Source: Christensenella sp. UBA4651 (GTDB lineage: Bacteria > Bacillota > Clostridia > Christensenellales > UBA1242). From it: DNA of 8,457 nucleotides. Location of the stretch: assembly GCA_002405615.1 (NCBI GenBank), contig DHMD01000058.1, forward strand, positions 11,709-20,165. The letters run 5' to 3'. The translations under genes were made by a program, and so were the position numbers. Shown here in pieces: positions 1 through 6,769 of this stretch (positions are counted from its first letter, which is position 1; each line of letters starts with the position of its first letter). Below the pieces are notes generated by a model. It had not been told where the DNA came from. It saw only the letters and a program-made list of their open reading frames with translations, and made no database searches.

Positions 1-155
1 TAGAATTACATGATACTAAAACGTACTAATAGTATGGTAATCGCATTCAAACGTTTTATTCCTTATTAGAATTACATGATACTAAAACGGGATACCAGCC
101 CAGAAATTCTCAAAAAACAGTTTTATTCCTTATTAGAATTACATGATACTAAAAC
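1..155 (-). CRISPR. Type II-A CRISPR array, leader-proximal end (continues past left edge)
   Basis: Two identical full 36-bp repeats lie at 53-88 and 120-155, and the last 22 bp (plus-strand sense) of a third is at 1-22. Spacers are 23-52 (30 bp) and 89-119 (31 bp). Read on the minus strand, the repeat starts GTTTTAGTATCATGTAATTC and ends AATAAAAC, the usual layout of type II-A repeats. Orientation is fixed by two independent signs: the plus-strand anti-repeat of the tracrRNA at 6582-6605 complements the minus-strand repeat, and ATTTGAG abuts the repeat at 155/156. Transcription is therefore right to left, in line with the cas operon, and 120-155 is the first, most recently duplicated repeat. 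Total spacer number is unknown because the array leaves the window. I cannot assign spacer targets. Confidence 0.97.
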
Positions 156-199
156 CTCAAATTCATGCGATTTTGTATCATTTGGATAGAATTTTTATA
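156..199 (-). promoter_or_regulatory. Short CRISPR leader with ATTTGAG anchoring sequence and candidate array promoter
   Basis: Only 39 bp (156-194) separate the csn2 stop codon from the first repeat. The leader's last seven bases on the minus strand, at 162-156, are ATTTGAG. This is identical to the leader-anchoring sequence known from streptococcal II-A systems to direct Cas1-Cas2 integration to the first repeat. A candidate -10, TATAAA, lies at 199-194 overlapping the csn2 stop codon. A weak TTGTAT stands 19 bp upstream inside csn2, which would start transcription about 30 nt before the array. The ATTTGAG assignment is strong. The promoter is tentative, and read-through from the cas operon is an alternative. 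Confidence 0.7.
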
Positions 200-881
200 A
201 TTCTAAAGGAATTGATTCATACAAATCATCATCTATCGACAATTTCCACTCGTTTGCTAGAAGTTGTGGCGATATTGAGGATTCTATAAGCAATACTCTC
301 AAATCTAGGATAAAAATTAGGTCATATATTTGCTTTAAATCTGAATCATTAAAATATTTTTTCAGGTCAACAAAAATGATAAGGTCTGCAATTTTTAACA
401 ATTTTACTGCTTTGATGTAATTTAGCAAGCTTACCAAAAAGCCTTCTTCGCTTTTGCAGTCTAATCTAAAATTGAAATCCTTTATCAAATCTAGTATTTC
501 GGGCTCATTATAGCACAAATTAAACTGAATGTCACCCAAAAAATTAAAGATTTTTGATTTTATTTGAGTCATTTCATCAAAAATAAGTCTATAATCTTCT
601 TGATTCTTTTCTAATTCTGCTAAAATATATTTATTTAATTTAGTTTGCGAAGCGGACAAATCCAAATTTATTACATCGGTAACCAATTCAAATTTGTTGA
701 GTGTTTCGATTGAGTTATTTTGCTCCACAACAATCGACATATCGGCTTGTAATCCATTATACAGCTTGTACAACCCAAAAACAACATCACGCAATAGACT
801 TTTGTTACCAATTTCCAGAACACTAATGATACCCTGTCTAAATTCCACAGGATTTTCTATACCAAAAAATCTTAACTTCAT
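195..881 (-). CDS. csn2: CRISPR-associated protein Csn2 (type II-A)
   Basis: This 228-aa protein resembles Csn2 of Streptococcus pyogenes in length (about 220 aa there) and pattern. It has an N-terminal strand beginning MKLRFFGIENPVEFRQG, a central acidic and helical stretch, then LLKIADLIIFVDLKKYF and the hydrophobic strand LRVLLIESS near the C-terminus. In the family Csn2 forms a tetrameric ring that slides on double-stranded DNA ends and works with Cas1-Cas2 and Cas9 in spacer acquisition. It does not act in interference. The start ATG shares one base with the cas2 stop (TAATG), which implies translational coupling, and no good Shine-Dalgarno sequence precedes it. Its presence defines subtype II-A. 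It is the last cas gene before the array. It is of the short Csn2 class, with no sign of truncation. Confidence 0.93.
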   Translation of the reverse strand: MKLRFFGIENPVEFRQGIISVLEIGNKSLLRDVVFGLYKLYNGLQADMSIVVEQNNSIETLNKFELVTDVINLDLSASQTKLNKYILAELEKNQEDYRLIFDEMTQIKSKIFNFLGDIQFNLCYNEPEILDLIKDFNFRLDCKSEEGFLVSLLNYIKAVKLLKIADLIIFVDLKKYFNDSDLKQIYDLIFILDLRVLLIESSISPQLLANEWKLSIDDDLYESIPLEL

Positions 882-1186
882 TAGTACACCACAAACCTTT
901 TATCTGAATCCTCTATCACGCTTTTTGATTCTCCAGCAACAAATTCAATGTTTGCAAATTGCTTTTCGGTAACCAACAACAACTGAACTAAGCCCTTGGG
1001 TGGTGCATTCTTTCTAATTCGCTCCTTTAACAAACTCGCCATAGTACCATTTAACAGAATTTTTGTATACACGGATTCCTGCATCATCGCAAAACCCTCT
1101 TTAATCAAAAATCGTCTAAATTGGTTGTAATTTTGCAGGTCTTTCTTTGTAAATGTAGGCAAATCAAAAAATACTATTAATCTCAT
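881..1186 (-). CDS. cas2: CRISPR-associated endonuclease-fold protein Cas2
   Basis: The product has 101 aa from the ATG at 1186. An in-frame ATG at 1240 would add 18 residues but would overlap cas1 heavily and delay the family's first beta strand. The start at 1186 puts MRLIVFFDLP at the N-terminus, with Asp8 at the usual Cas2 position, and leaves a normal 4-bp gap to cas1. A GGGG run overlapping the end of cas1 sits about 9 nt upstream. Cas2 dimers form the central scaffold of the Cas1-Cas2 integrase and set the spacer length. The ferredoxin-like fold is visible as beta (LIVFFDLP), helix (QNYNQFRRFLIKEGF), beta (QESVYTKIL), helix, then beta (GLVQLLLVTEKQF). It lies in the cas operon between cas1 and csn2. 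Confidence 0.93.
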   Translation of the reverse strand: MRLIVFFDLPTFTKKDLQNYNQFRRFLIKEGFAMMQESVYTKILLNGTMASLLKERIRKNAPPKGLVQLLLVTEKQFANIEFVAGESKSVIEDSDKRFVVY

Positions 1187-1190
1187 AAAT

Positions 1191-2063
1191 CTATACCCCG
1201 TATTCATATGCTTGATACTCCACAATTCTATTATCATCAATCGCTCTCAATGCGTTAATTACAAAAATATTTATTGCATTGGTCAAAATCATATTTTTAT
1301 CACAATAATTTATGTTTTTGTTGAGCAATTGAACCAAATCACGCTTGTAATCAGAGTCAAATATACGCTCACGATTTTCGTATACATACTCATCAATAAT
1401 TACTCTAAAAGGTTCCATTAGGTCGCAACCTAAATTAAAGAAATTGTACTCATTTTTATGTTTAATTCCCAGTTGATTTGCATATCCCAAACTTGATATT
1501 GCACGATTAAACGCAGACAATATGATTGTATAGCCATAATCGAGAGCCATATTTATATCACAGACTTTGTCCCGTGAAAAGTCCAAGCCGAAGAGGCTAT
1601 TAAAATATACTTTTGCCGAATGCCCTTCTCGATTTGTTTCATCATCCAACTCCACTTCACCCAAATATTGCAAAAGCATATTAAATCTATCAAGGCCAAA
1701 ATGCTCTAATAATCTGGCTTGATTTAGAATTTTGTTTGAAACGATTTTTGTCCAAAGCGATTTTTTGCCAAAATCATCCCATTTCACCTGATTTAGAAAT
1801 TTCTTGGAAGTATTATAATTTGCATAATATGAAACCATTTCTGCTGTCGGATTATGCCTTTCATCACAGATAATAAGTTTAATTTTATTTGCAGATAATT
1901 GGGCTAACAAATATGCTGAAATTTGCACCATTGTTGACTCCACGATTATAGTGTGTATTTCACTCAAATGCACCATATTCACTGTTTCGCCTTGAATAAC
2001 CAAAAAGTTGTCCTTGTATGACAACTTTGATTTTTGAGTAATTAAAACAGTCCTAAAACTCAT
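1191..2063 (-). CDS. cas1: CRISPR-associated integrase Cas1 (type II)
   Basis: This 290-aa protein is the catalytic subunit of the Cas1-Cas2 spacer integrase. The metal-binding triad is present: Glu146 in NREGHSAKVYF, His202 in GIKHKNEYN, and Glu217 in CDLMEPFR, each three residues before the corresponding S. pyogenes Cas1 positions. The N-terminal beta domain (about residues 1-75) and C-terminal helical catalytic domain are both complete. The ATG lies 7 bp after the cas9 stop codon, with only a weak AGG in front (ATAGGTAAAATATG), so translation probably depends partly on coupling to cas9. The length is normal for type II Cas1 and nothing appears broken. It acts with Cas2 and Csn2 on prespacer DNA at the ATTTGAG leader end. 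Confidence 0.96.
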   Translation of the reverse strand: MSFRTVLITQKSKLSYKDNFLVIQGETVNMVHLSEIHTIIVESTMVQISAYLLAQLSANKIKLIICDERHNPTAEMVSYYANYNTSKKFLNQVKWDDFGKKSLWTKIVSNKILNQARLLEHFGLDRFNMLLQYLGEVELDDETNREGHSAKVYFNSLFGLDFSRDKVCDINMALDYGYTIILSAFNRAISSLGYANQLGIKHKNEYNFFNLGCDLMEPFRVIIDEYVYENRERIFDSDYKRDLVQLLNKNINYCDKNMILTNAINIFVINALRAIDDNRIVEYQAYEYGV

Positions 2064-2070
2064 ATTTTAC

Positions 2071-5000
2071 CTATTTTTTTGTATTTTTTATTATTTTTTC
2101 TTTTTTGCTATAAATGCCTGTTATAGAGTTGTGAATGATGTATGTGTTTTCCCAATCCTTTATTGAAACAGTAATCCTACCATATTCCCCACTCAATTTT
2201 GTGTTTTGCGTAGAATAATCCTTAAAAGATGCTCGAGCACCGTTACACTGTGTAACTTTTAGTAAATCTGGAATTATAGCCAACATCTTATTCAAATCAG
2301 CATTTTCTGACAGCATTTCATCAAAATATGGCTCAAAAACATCAGCATAATCTTTGCGAATGTACTTGCTCCTTAAATGCCCAATATACTCCGTTTTGAA
2401 TCGACTAACACAATCCAAAACATAACTTTCTGCATATTGCTTTTGTTTTTGTATAGTTAGAAGTTCTTTTTCATCTTTTGATAGTATTGGGTAAGTCCCG
2501 TCATCTAGCCACCTCATATAATTTACGAATTTTTTGTTTCCATCAAAATATTTGAACACAAGATATGTAAACTTGTACAATTCTTTGTTCCTACGAGAAA
2601 ATTTAAGTTGGTTTGCACAATATTTATCGCTTATTCCAGAAATTATTGCTTTACCAAAAGTTTCTTCTTCTAATACGGCATATTGGGGAATGAATCTTAC
2701 AATTTTGTGATTTGGATAATTAAGTTGCAGATACTCTTTTACGGACATTGTGCTTGTAGGACATATAATCATTGTTGGAATGCCAATAAATTCATATCTA
2801 AAACCCTTATTGGTTTGTTTTTGCAATACTGCAAAAATAGAAGGATTTATAGATGAATAGCCACCATATATTGCCGGATCTAATTCTTTACCGAATTTCT
2901 TTTTTCCGAGTGTAACCATACTCGACTTATAATTTTCACCCCAAGCCTTAGCATTTTTTACATTTTTATATTTAGTTTGGTCGTAAAACTCGCCAGTTGG
3001 TTTAGAATTAATTTTCTTCGTGAAAAAGCAGTCTGCAGAATAATAATTTCGGTCAAAATTATTAAGTACCATTTTTGTAGTTAAATTATCATCATCTTTC
3101 CATTCAACGCCATTATCCGCATTTTGTTTTAAGCACCAAAGAAGTAACCCATTTTGAGAACTTTTTGCTGATTTTGCATTATAAAACAATCCAGAAGTAT
3201 GCAAACTTTCAACATTATCTAATGTCCATTTGTTAAGCAGATAATTTCCCATTATTGTAGTTATGTATGCATCTTTTGCGTGATGTAAGTCATTGATAGC
3301 CCTACCACCTTCGCCTTTTGGATAACCAAACTGTTTCCTAAATTCACTATTCAGTCCAGCTTTTATAGAATAAATATGTGTTTCTTCCTTTTTGTTCTTG
3401 AAATAAGAGTCTAACAATATTGCGGTATTCTTGACAATTTGGCTAGTTTCTACAATTTGTCTCTTGATAAAACCTGCTTTATCCCTATCTGTCAATTCTG
3501 TTCTTGCTAATCTCATATATTTTTCGTTACTCAAAAATTTTAATGTTTTTAATGATTGCCATAATTTATATTGTTTGAATTTGTTTGGAACAACCTCGCT
3601 ATCTTGCTTCTCTTGGTTTGCGTATTTTTTGACCAAAGCTTTATTCTCGAAACTATTATCAGTAATTAAACTACGAGGAACAATATGGTCAACTTCGTAT
3701 TCATTCAACCTGTCTAGATACAGTGGTTCACCTGTATACATACACTTACCTGCCTGCAAATAGTAGAGAACTACTTTTTCATTATCAAAATCCTTCGCCT
3801 TGTCTGCGTCTTTCAAATTGTTTAAGTTGGATTTTAGCTCATTATTGTCACTTATTAACTGCTTATATAAATCTTGTGCAGATTTTAGTGCTTCATCATA
3901 TTTCTTTTTAAGTTGTTTTTGTCTACTTGTAGAAATCTTTCCCTTTTTAGACTTATCTTCACCACGAGCGAACTCAATAAACATATTTTGCGGAGCATGC
4001 CCCATAACACTGACGAGTTCTTCTGCAACTTTGAATGCCTGAGTAATTCCCCTCTTTACACTAGGAGAACAAGCTAGCTCTTCAATTTTTTCGGCAATAC
4101 TAGTTGAGCATTTTTCTAATTCTTGTTTCACTTGAGAATCAAAGCCATATCTTTGATCCGAATATATTGACATAAAATTCTTACGCTCTTTGTCCATTAA
4201 TTCCAGAATAGTGAGATGTTGAGTATCCTGAGATTTTATGCCATAAATTAACTTTTTGCTCAAATTTCCCCAGCCCGTATATTTTAACGCACAAAGTTCG
4301 TTAATTTGCTTATCAGTTAAATCATATTTATGCAAAGATTCTCCGAGGCTCTTTTTGCTTTCTCCAAAAATAGTGATATCACGAATAATATTCTCACACA
4401 TTTCCGCTTTTTCACTACACAAAAACTCCATAATAGTATTGGCGGACAGCTCCATCTTTCCACATACAATTCTAGCCATATCCCTTATCGGTTTTAGGTT
4501 TGAGTTTAATTTTTCACTATCAGCCAATCCTCTTATAGAAACATTTTCATAATAATGTGATAACAAATTCAATAAATCCTTCTGTTTGTATGTATTTGTT
4601 TCCAGCAATCTATTAATCACATCATCAAAATATCCCATACCACTTTGATTTGATAATTTTGATAATTTTTCTGGCTTATTATTGATAATGACGCTAATAT
4701 TTGCTAGTTCGTTCAACACATTAAAATAACTATAAAACATTGAGTTTTTTGGTAATGCTTTTTCGCCAATCATATACGAACAAGTACCAGTCATACGCTC
4801 TATAAACTCTGTGCGAGTCTTTTCAAAATCAATTGCATTATCATAATTAAAAGGAGTAATAGGTTCGTTTTCAAACCCCTCTTTTCGAACCAGCCAACCA
4901 AAGTTCTGTTGGTTTTTGTCCTTGCGAATGCCTAATGGGCCTACAAAATAATCAATTTTGAAATTAAATAAGTCTTTGATTTTGTTTTGAGTCTCTCCAT

Positions 5001-6528
5001 TCAAGAAATCACTCCAAGTTTGACCCTGATTCTTGAGTATTTTATTCAATTCTGCTTCATGGGCTTGTTTAGGGAAAATTCCATTACCCGCAACTCTTGG
5101 TCGCTGCAAAAAGCCGAGCTCAGCCTCTTTTTGTCTATCAAAATCTGTTAGTTCGATATCAGTAAAAATTGTTTCTTTGTCTTCTTCGACCAACTTTGAA
5201 CCCATACAAATTAGGATTTTTTTGGCTTTTTGAGCAAAACTTTGATTATCATCCAAACAAATGCCTCCATTGATAATTGGTTCTTTATTATTTATGATTA
5301 CTTTTTCAATAAATTCTTTGAAATTCTTTTCTTCACAAGAATTTGCTGAATAAGTATAGCGCGCATAATTATCAACTGTTTTTAGGTCGCGGAAAAATTT
5401 GCGATATTCTGGATGCATACGCCCATTTTGTTTGGGATAAATTGCCAAAAATACAGATTTTAGGTCTTTTAGTTGTTGTTTGTAGCGGTTATACCTTTCA
5501 ATCATTACTTCCGAAATGTAAGTTTTACCTCGCATAATTCGATCATACTCAATATTTGAGTAAAGGTTTTTTGCATTTGTCAAAAATTCAGTGAAATCAT
5601 TCGCACTTGCAATTTTTTCATCAGCATCAGCGCTGGATAAATCATAATCTGTTTTATCTTCACAATTATTAGGGAAAATATTACTGAGGCCAAACTTATA
5701 CCCAACTAGCATTTTGAAAATCTCAACGATTTCCTTATTATCTTTTTTGCAGTCAAAATCTGATTCAATTTTTGTCTTTTGCTCTTTTTTGCTCAAAGCA
5801 TTGTCCTGCAAAATAGCCAAAAATTGTTCTGCGTTAGTGTTAAGTTTGTATATCCACTTGCATTCTGAAAATTCATCAATTTCATTTATGTCAATATCCA
5901 GAATATCACAAGCCGAATTTAACATTTGACTCAACAAGTCCAATAAGTCAACTTTTTCTCCTTGCGTAGCCATATCCTCATTGATAAAATTGCCACGATT
6001 TTTCAGAATATGATGCACTGCCAAATAGATTAGTTTAGGGTCAAATTGCCAATTAGGATGAGCCATTATGTCCATACGCAAATGATAAATGGTTGGATAT
6101 AGCTTATAAAAATCTGAATCACTCGAAATCGTGATTCTTTCGCCATTATCTTTTGTTATGGTACATTCGCAGGCTTCATCAAACAAAATGTCTTTGTTTC
6201 TCAAACTGCGGTCGCCTTTTTGCAAGAAACTCTCCTGCATTCTAACAAAAAAGTTTTCATCACCAATAAAATCTGCAAAAATTTTGTTTAGCATAGCAAT
6301 GCGAATCCTGCGGCGTAATAATCTTCTCCTGGCTCCACGAAATTTGCGTCTCTTTTCTGCTGTTTCACGAGTGTCAAACAAACGACTACCCCACAAGTGC
6401 TTTTTGCAACGTTTGACCAAATTCATATTATCATCAACGACCGCCCAGCCTACCGAGTTTGTCCCGATGTCCAACCCAATACTATAATTGGTTTTCTTCA
6501 ATCTTTCTTTTGTACTTTCTTTAGCCAT
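2071..6528 (-). CDS. cas9: CRISPR-associated RNA-guided endonuclease Cas9 (type II-A)
   Basis: This 1485-aa effector uses crRNA:tracrRNA to cut double-stranded DNA. Active sites are complete. RuvC-I is IGLDIGTNSVGWAVV with Asp20. The Arg-rich bridge helix spans about 54-90 (KFRGARRRLLRRRIR). RuvC-II is NMFIEFARG with Glu852. HNH is YEVDHIVPRS with His948, plus Asn971. RuvC-III is HHAKDAY with His1083 and Asp1086. The recognition lobe carries YTGWGNLSKKLI and the C-terminal PAM-interacting region carries YGGYSSINPS. The distance from the RuvC-I Asp to the RuvC-II Glu is about 80 residues longer than in S. pyogenes Cas9 (1368 aa), so the recognition lobe is enlarged. The S. pyogenes Arg-Lys-Arg PAM reader is not seen; Arg1451 in GEYGRITV may lie there. 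The ATG at 6528 was chosen over the upstream in-frame GTG at 6579 because GGAGGT lies between them. It is the first gene of the operon. Confidence 0.98.
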   Translation of the reverse strand: MAKESTKERLKKTNYSIGLDIGTNSVGWAVVDDNMNLVKRCKKHLWGSRLFDTRETAEKRRKFRGARRRLLRRRIRIAMLNKIFADFIGDENFFVRMQESFLQKGDRSLRNKDILFDEACECTITKDNGERITISSDSDFYKLYPTIYHLRMDIMAHPNWQFDPKLIYLAVHHILKNRGNFINEDMATQGEKVDLLDLLSQMLNSACDILDIDINEIDEFSECKWIYKLNTNAEQFLAILQDNALSKKEQKTKIESDFDCKKDNKEIVEIFKMLVGYKFGLSNIFPNNCEDKTDYDLSSADADEKIASANDFTEFLTNAKNLYSNIEYDRIMRGKTYISEVMIERYNRYKQQLKDLKSVFLAIYPKQNGRMHPEYRKFFRDLKTVDNYARYTYSANSCEEKNFKEFIEKVIINNKEPIINGGICLDDNQSFAQKAKKILICMGSKLVEEDKETIFTDIELTDFDRQKEAELGFLQRPRVAGNGIFPKQAHEAELNKILKNQGQTWSDFLNGETQNKIKDLFNFKIDYFVGPLGIRKDKNQQNFGWLVRKEGFENEPITPFNYDNAIDFEKTRTEFIERMTGTCSYMIGEKALPKNSMFYSYFNVLNELANISVIINNKPEKLSKLSNQSGMGYFDDVINRLLETNTYKQKDLLNLLSHYYENVSIRGLADSEKLNSNLKPIRDMARIVCGKMELSANTIMEFLCSEKAEMCENIIRDITIFGESKKSLGESLHKYDLTDKQINELCALKYTGWGNLSKKLIYGIKSQDTQHLTILELMDKERKNFMSIYSDQRYGFDSQVKQELEKCSTSIAEKIEELACSPSVKRGITQAFKVAEELVSVMGHAPQNMFIEFARGEDKSKKGKISTSRQKQLKKKYDEALKSAQDLYKQLISDNNELKSNLNNLKDADKAKDFDNEKVVLYYLQAGKCMYTGEPLYLDRLNEYEVDHIVPRSLITDNSFENKALVKKYANQEKQDSEVVPNKFKQYKLWQSLKTLKFLSNEKYMRLARTELTDRDKAGFIKRQIVETSQIVKNTAILLDSYFKNKKEETHIYSIKAGLNSEFRKQFGYPKGEGGRAINDLHHAKDAYITTIMGNYLLNKWTLDNVESLHTSGLFYNAKSAKSSQNGLLLWCLKQNADNGVEWKDDDNLTTKMVLNNFDRNYYSADCFFTKKINSKPTGEFYDQTKYKNVKNAKAWGENYKSSMVTLGKKKFGKELDPAIYGGYSSINPSIFAVLQKQTNKGFRYEFIGIPTMIICPTSTMSVKEYLQLNYPNHKIVRFIPQYAVLEEETFGKAIISGISDKYCANQLKFSRRNKELYKFTYLVFKYFDGNKKFVNYMRWLDDGTYPILSKDEKELLTIQKQKQYAESYVLDCVSRFKTEYIGHLRSKYIRKDYADVFEPYFDEMLSENADLNKMLAIIPDLLKVTQCNGARASFKDYSTQNTKLSGEYGRITVSIKDWENTYIIHNSITGIYSKKEKIIKNTKK

Positions 6529-6532
6529 TTGC

Positions 6533-6561
6533 TTGACATTACCTCCGAAATGTTGTAATAT
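6533..6561 (+). promoter_or_regulatory. tracrRNA promoter
   Basis: TTGACA at 6533-6538 is a perfect -35, and TAATAT at 6556-6561 follows after 17 bp. The predicted start is about 6568, exactly at the first base of the GAGTG-GAAA-CACTC hairpin. The -35 begins 5 bp from the cas9 start codon, so the promoter and the cas9 translation initiation region share the same DNA. Confidence 0.75.
6541..6546 (-). promoter_or_regulatory. cas9 ribosome binding site
   Basis: GGAGGT on the minus strand is 12 nt before the ATG at 6528. This is a rather long spacing but the only strong Shine-Dalgarno in the area. It decides the cas9 start, because it lies inside the 17-codon extension that a GTG start at 6579 would add. 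It sits in the -35/-10 spacer of the oppositely oriented tracrRNA promoter. Confidence 0.75.
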
Positions 6562-6567
6562 AGGTTT

Positions 6568-6676
6568 GAGTGGAAACACTCGAATTACATGATAGAGTTA
6601 AAATAAATTTACACTCATCACGGGTTAGGTTTGAACCTAACTTCGCTAGGTCTTAGCCTTTGGGCGGACCTTTTTT
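6568..6676 (+). ncRNA. tracrRNA
   Basis: This trans-activating CRISPR RNA is about 109 nt. The anti-repeat at 6582-6605 pairs with the first part of the minus-strand repeat. GAATTACATGAT makes 12 continuous pairs, then an asymmetric bulge (GU in crRNA against AGAGU here), then UAAAAU pairs with GUUUUA. This closely resembles the lower stem and bulge of S. pyogenes. A 5' hairpin GAGTG-GAAA-CACTC (6568-6581) directly precedes the anti-repeat. Downstream there are only two hairpins: a 9-bp stem with loop TTGA (6622-6643) and the terminator (6648-6671). By analogy with the family it pairs with pre-crRNA for RNase III processing and stays bound to Cas9. It is divergent from cas9 and antisense to the predicted cas mRNA leader. 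The exact 5' end is inferred from the promoter. Confidence 0.92.
6648..6676 (+). terminator. Rho-independent terminator of tracrRNA
   Basis: AGGTC (6648-6652) pairs with GACCT (6667-6671). Inside it, GCC (6656-6658) pairs with GGC (6663-6665) around the loop TTTG. A run of six T follows from 6671. As in other tracrRNAs, this hairpin is probably also the 3' Cas9-binding stem-loop. Confidence 0.88.
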
Positions 6677-6692
6677 GTTTTCCATCGAAACC

Positions 6693-6723
6693 ATTATATC
6701 ATAATTCCGTAAAAAAGACTCAA
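6693..6723 (-). promoter_or_regulatory. Candidate cas operon promoter
   Basis: On the minus strand, TATAAT at 6698-6693 is preceded by TG plus one base (TGATATAAT, an extended -10). TTGAGT lies at 6723-6718, with a 19-bp spacer. Initiation near 6686 would give a leader of about 158 nt before the cas9 ATG. That leader would be the full antisense of the tracrRNA gene. No better promoter is visible between this site and cas9. Confidence 0.6.
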
Positions 6724-6769
6724 AAAATTGTAAAAAAATTGTTAATTTATTAATTATAATCTCAATTTT

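Noticed and set aside
1187..1240. Cas2 start at ATG 1240
   Set aside because: It would overlap the end of cas1 by about 50 bp and put 18 unrelated residues before the conserved first strand; the start at 1186 fits the family.
3431..6487. Open frames on the plus strand opposite cas9
   Set aside because: They lack ribosome binding sites and recognisable protein features and lie within a conserved coding sequence on the other strand; they are shadows.
6529..6579. Longer Cas9 starting at GTG 6579 (17 extra residues)
   Set aside because: The strong GGAGGT lies inside that extension and serves the ATG at 6528, no Shine-Dalgarno precedes the GTG, and the added residues have no family counterpart.
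6550..6593. Natural single-guide form like the S. pyogenes long tracrRNA
   Set aside because: TGTAAT (6554-6559) can pair with ATTACA (6584-6589) of the anti-repeat, but this region is the -10 of the tracrRNA promoter, only about 6 bp match, and no upstream plus-strand promoter was evident.
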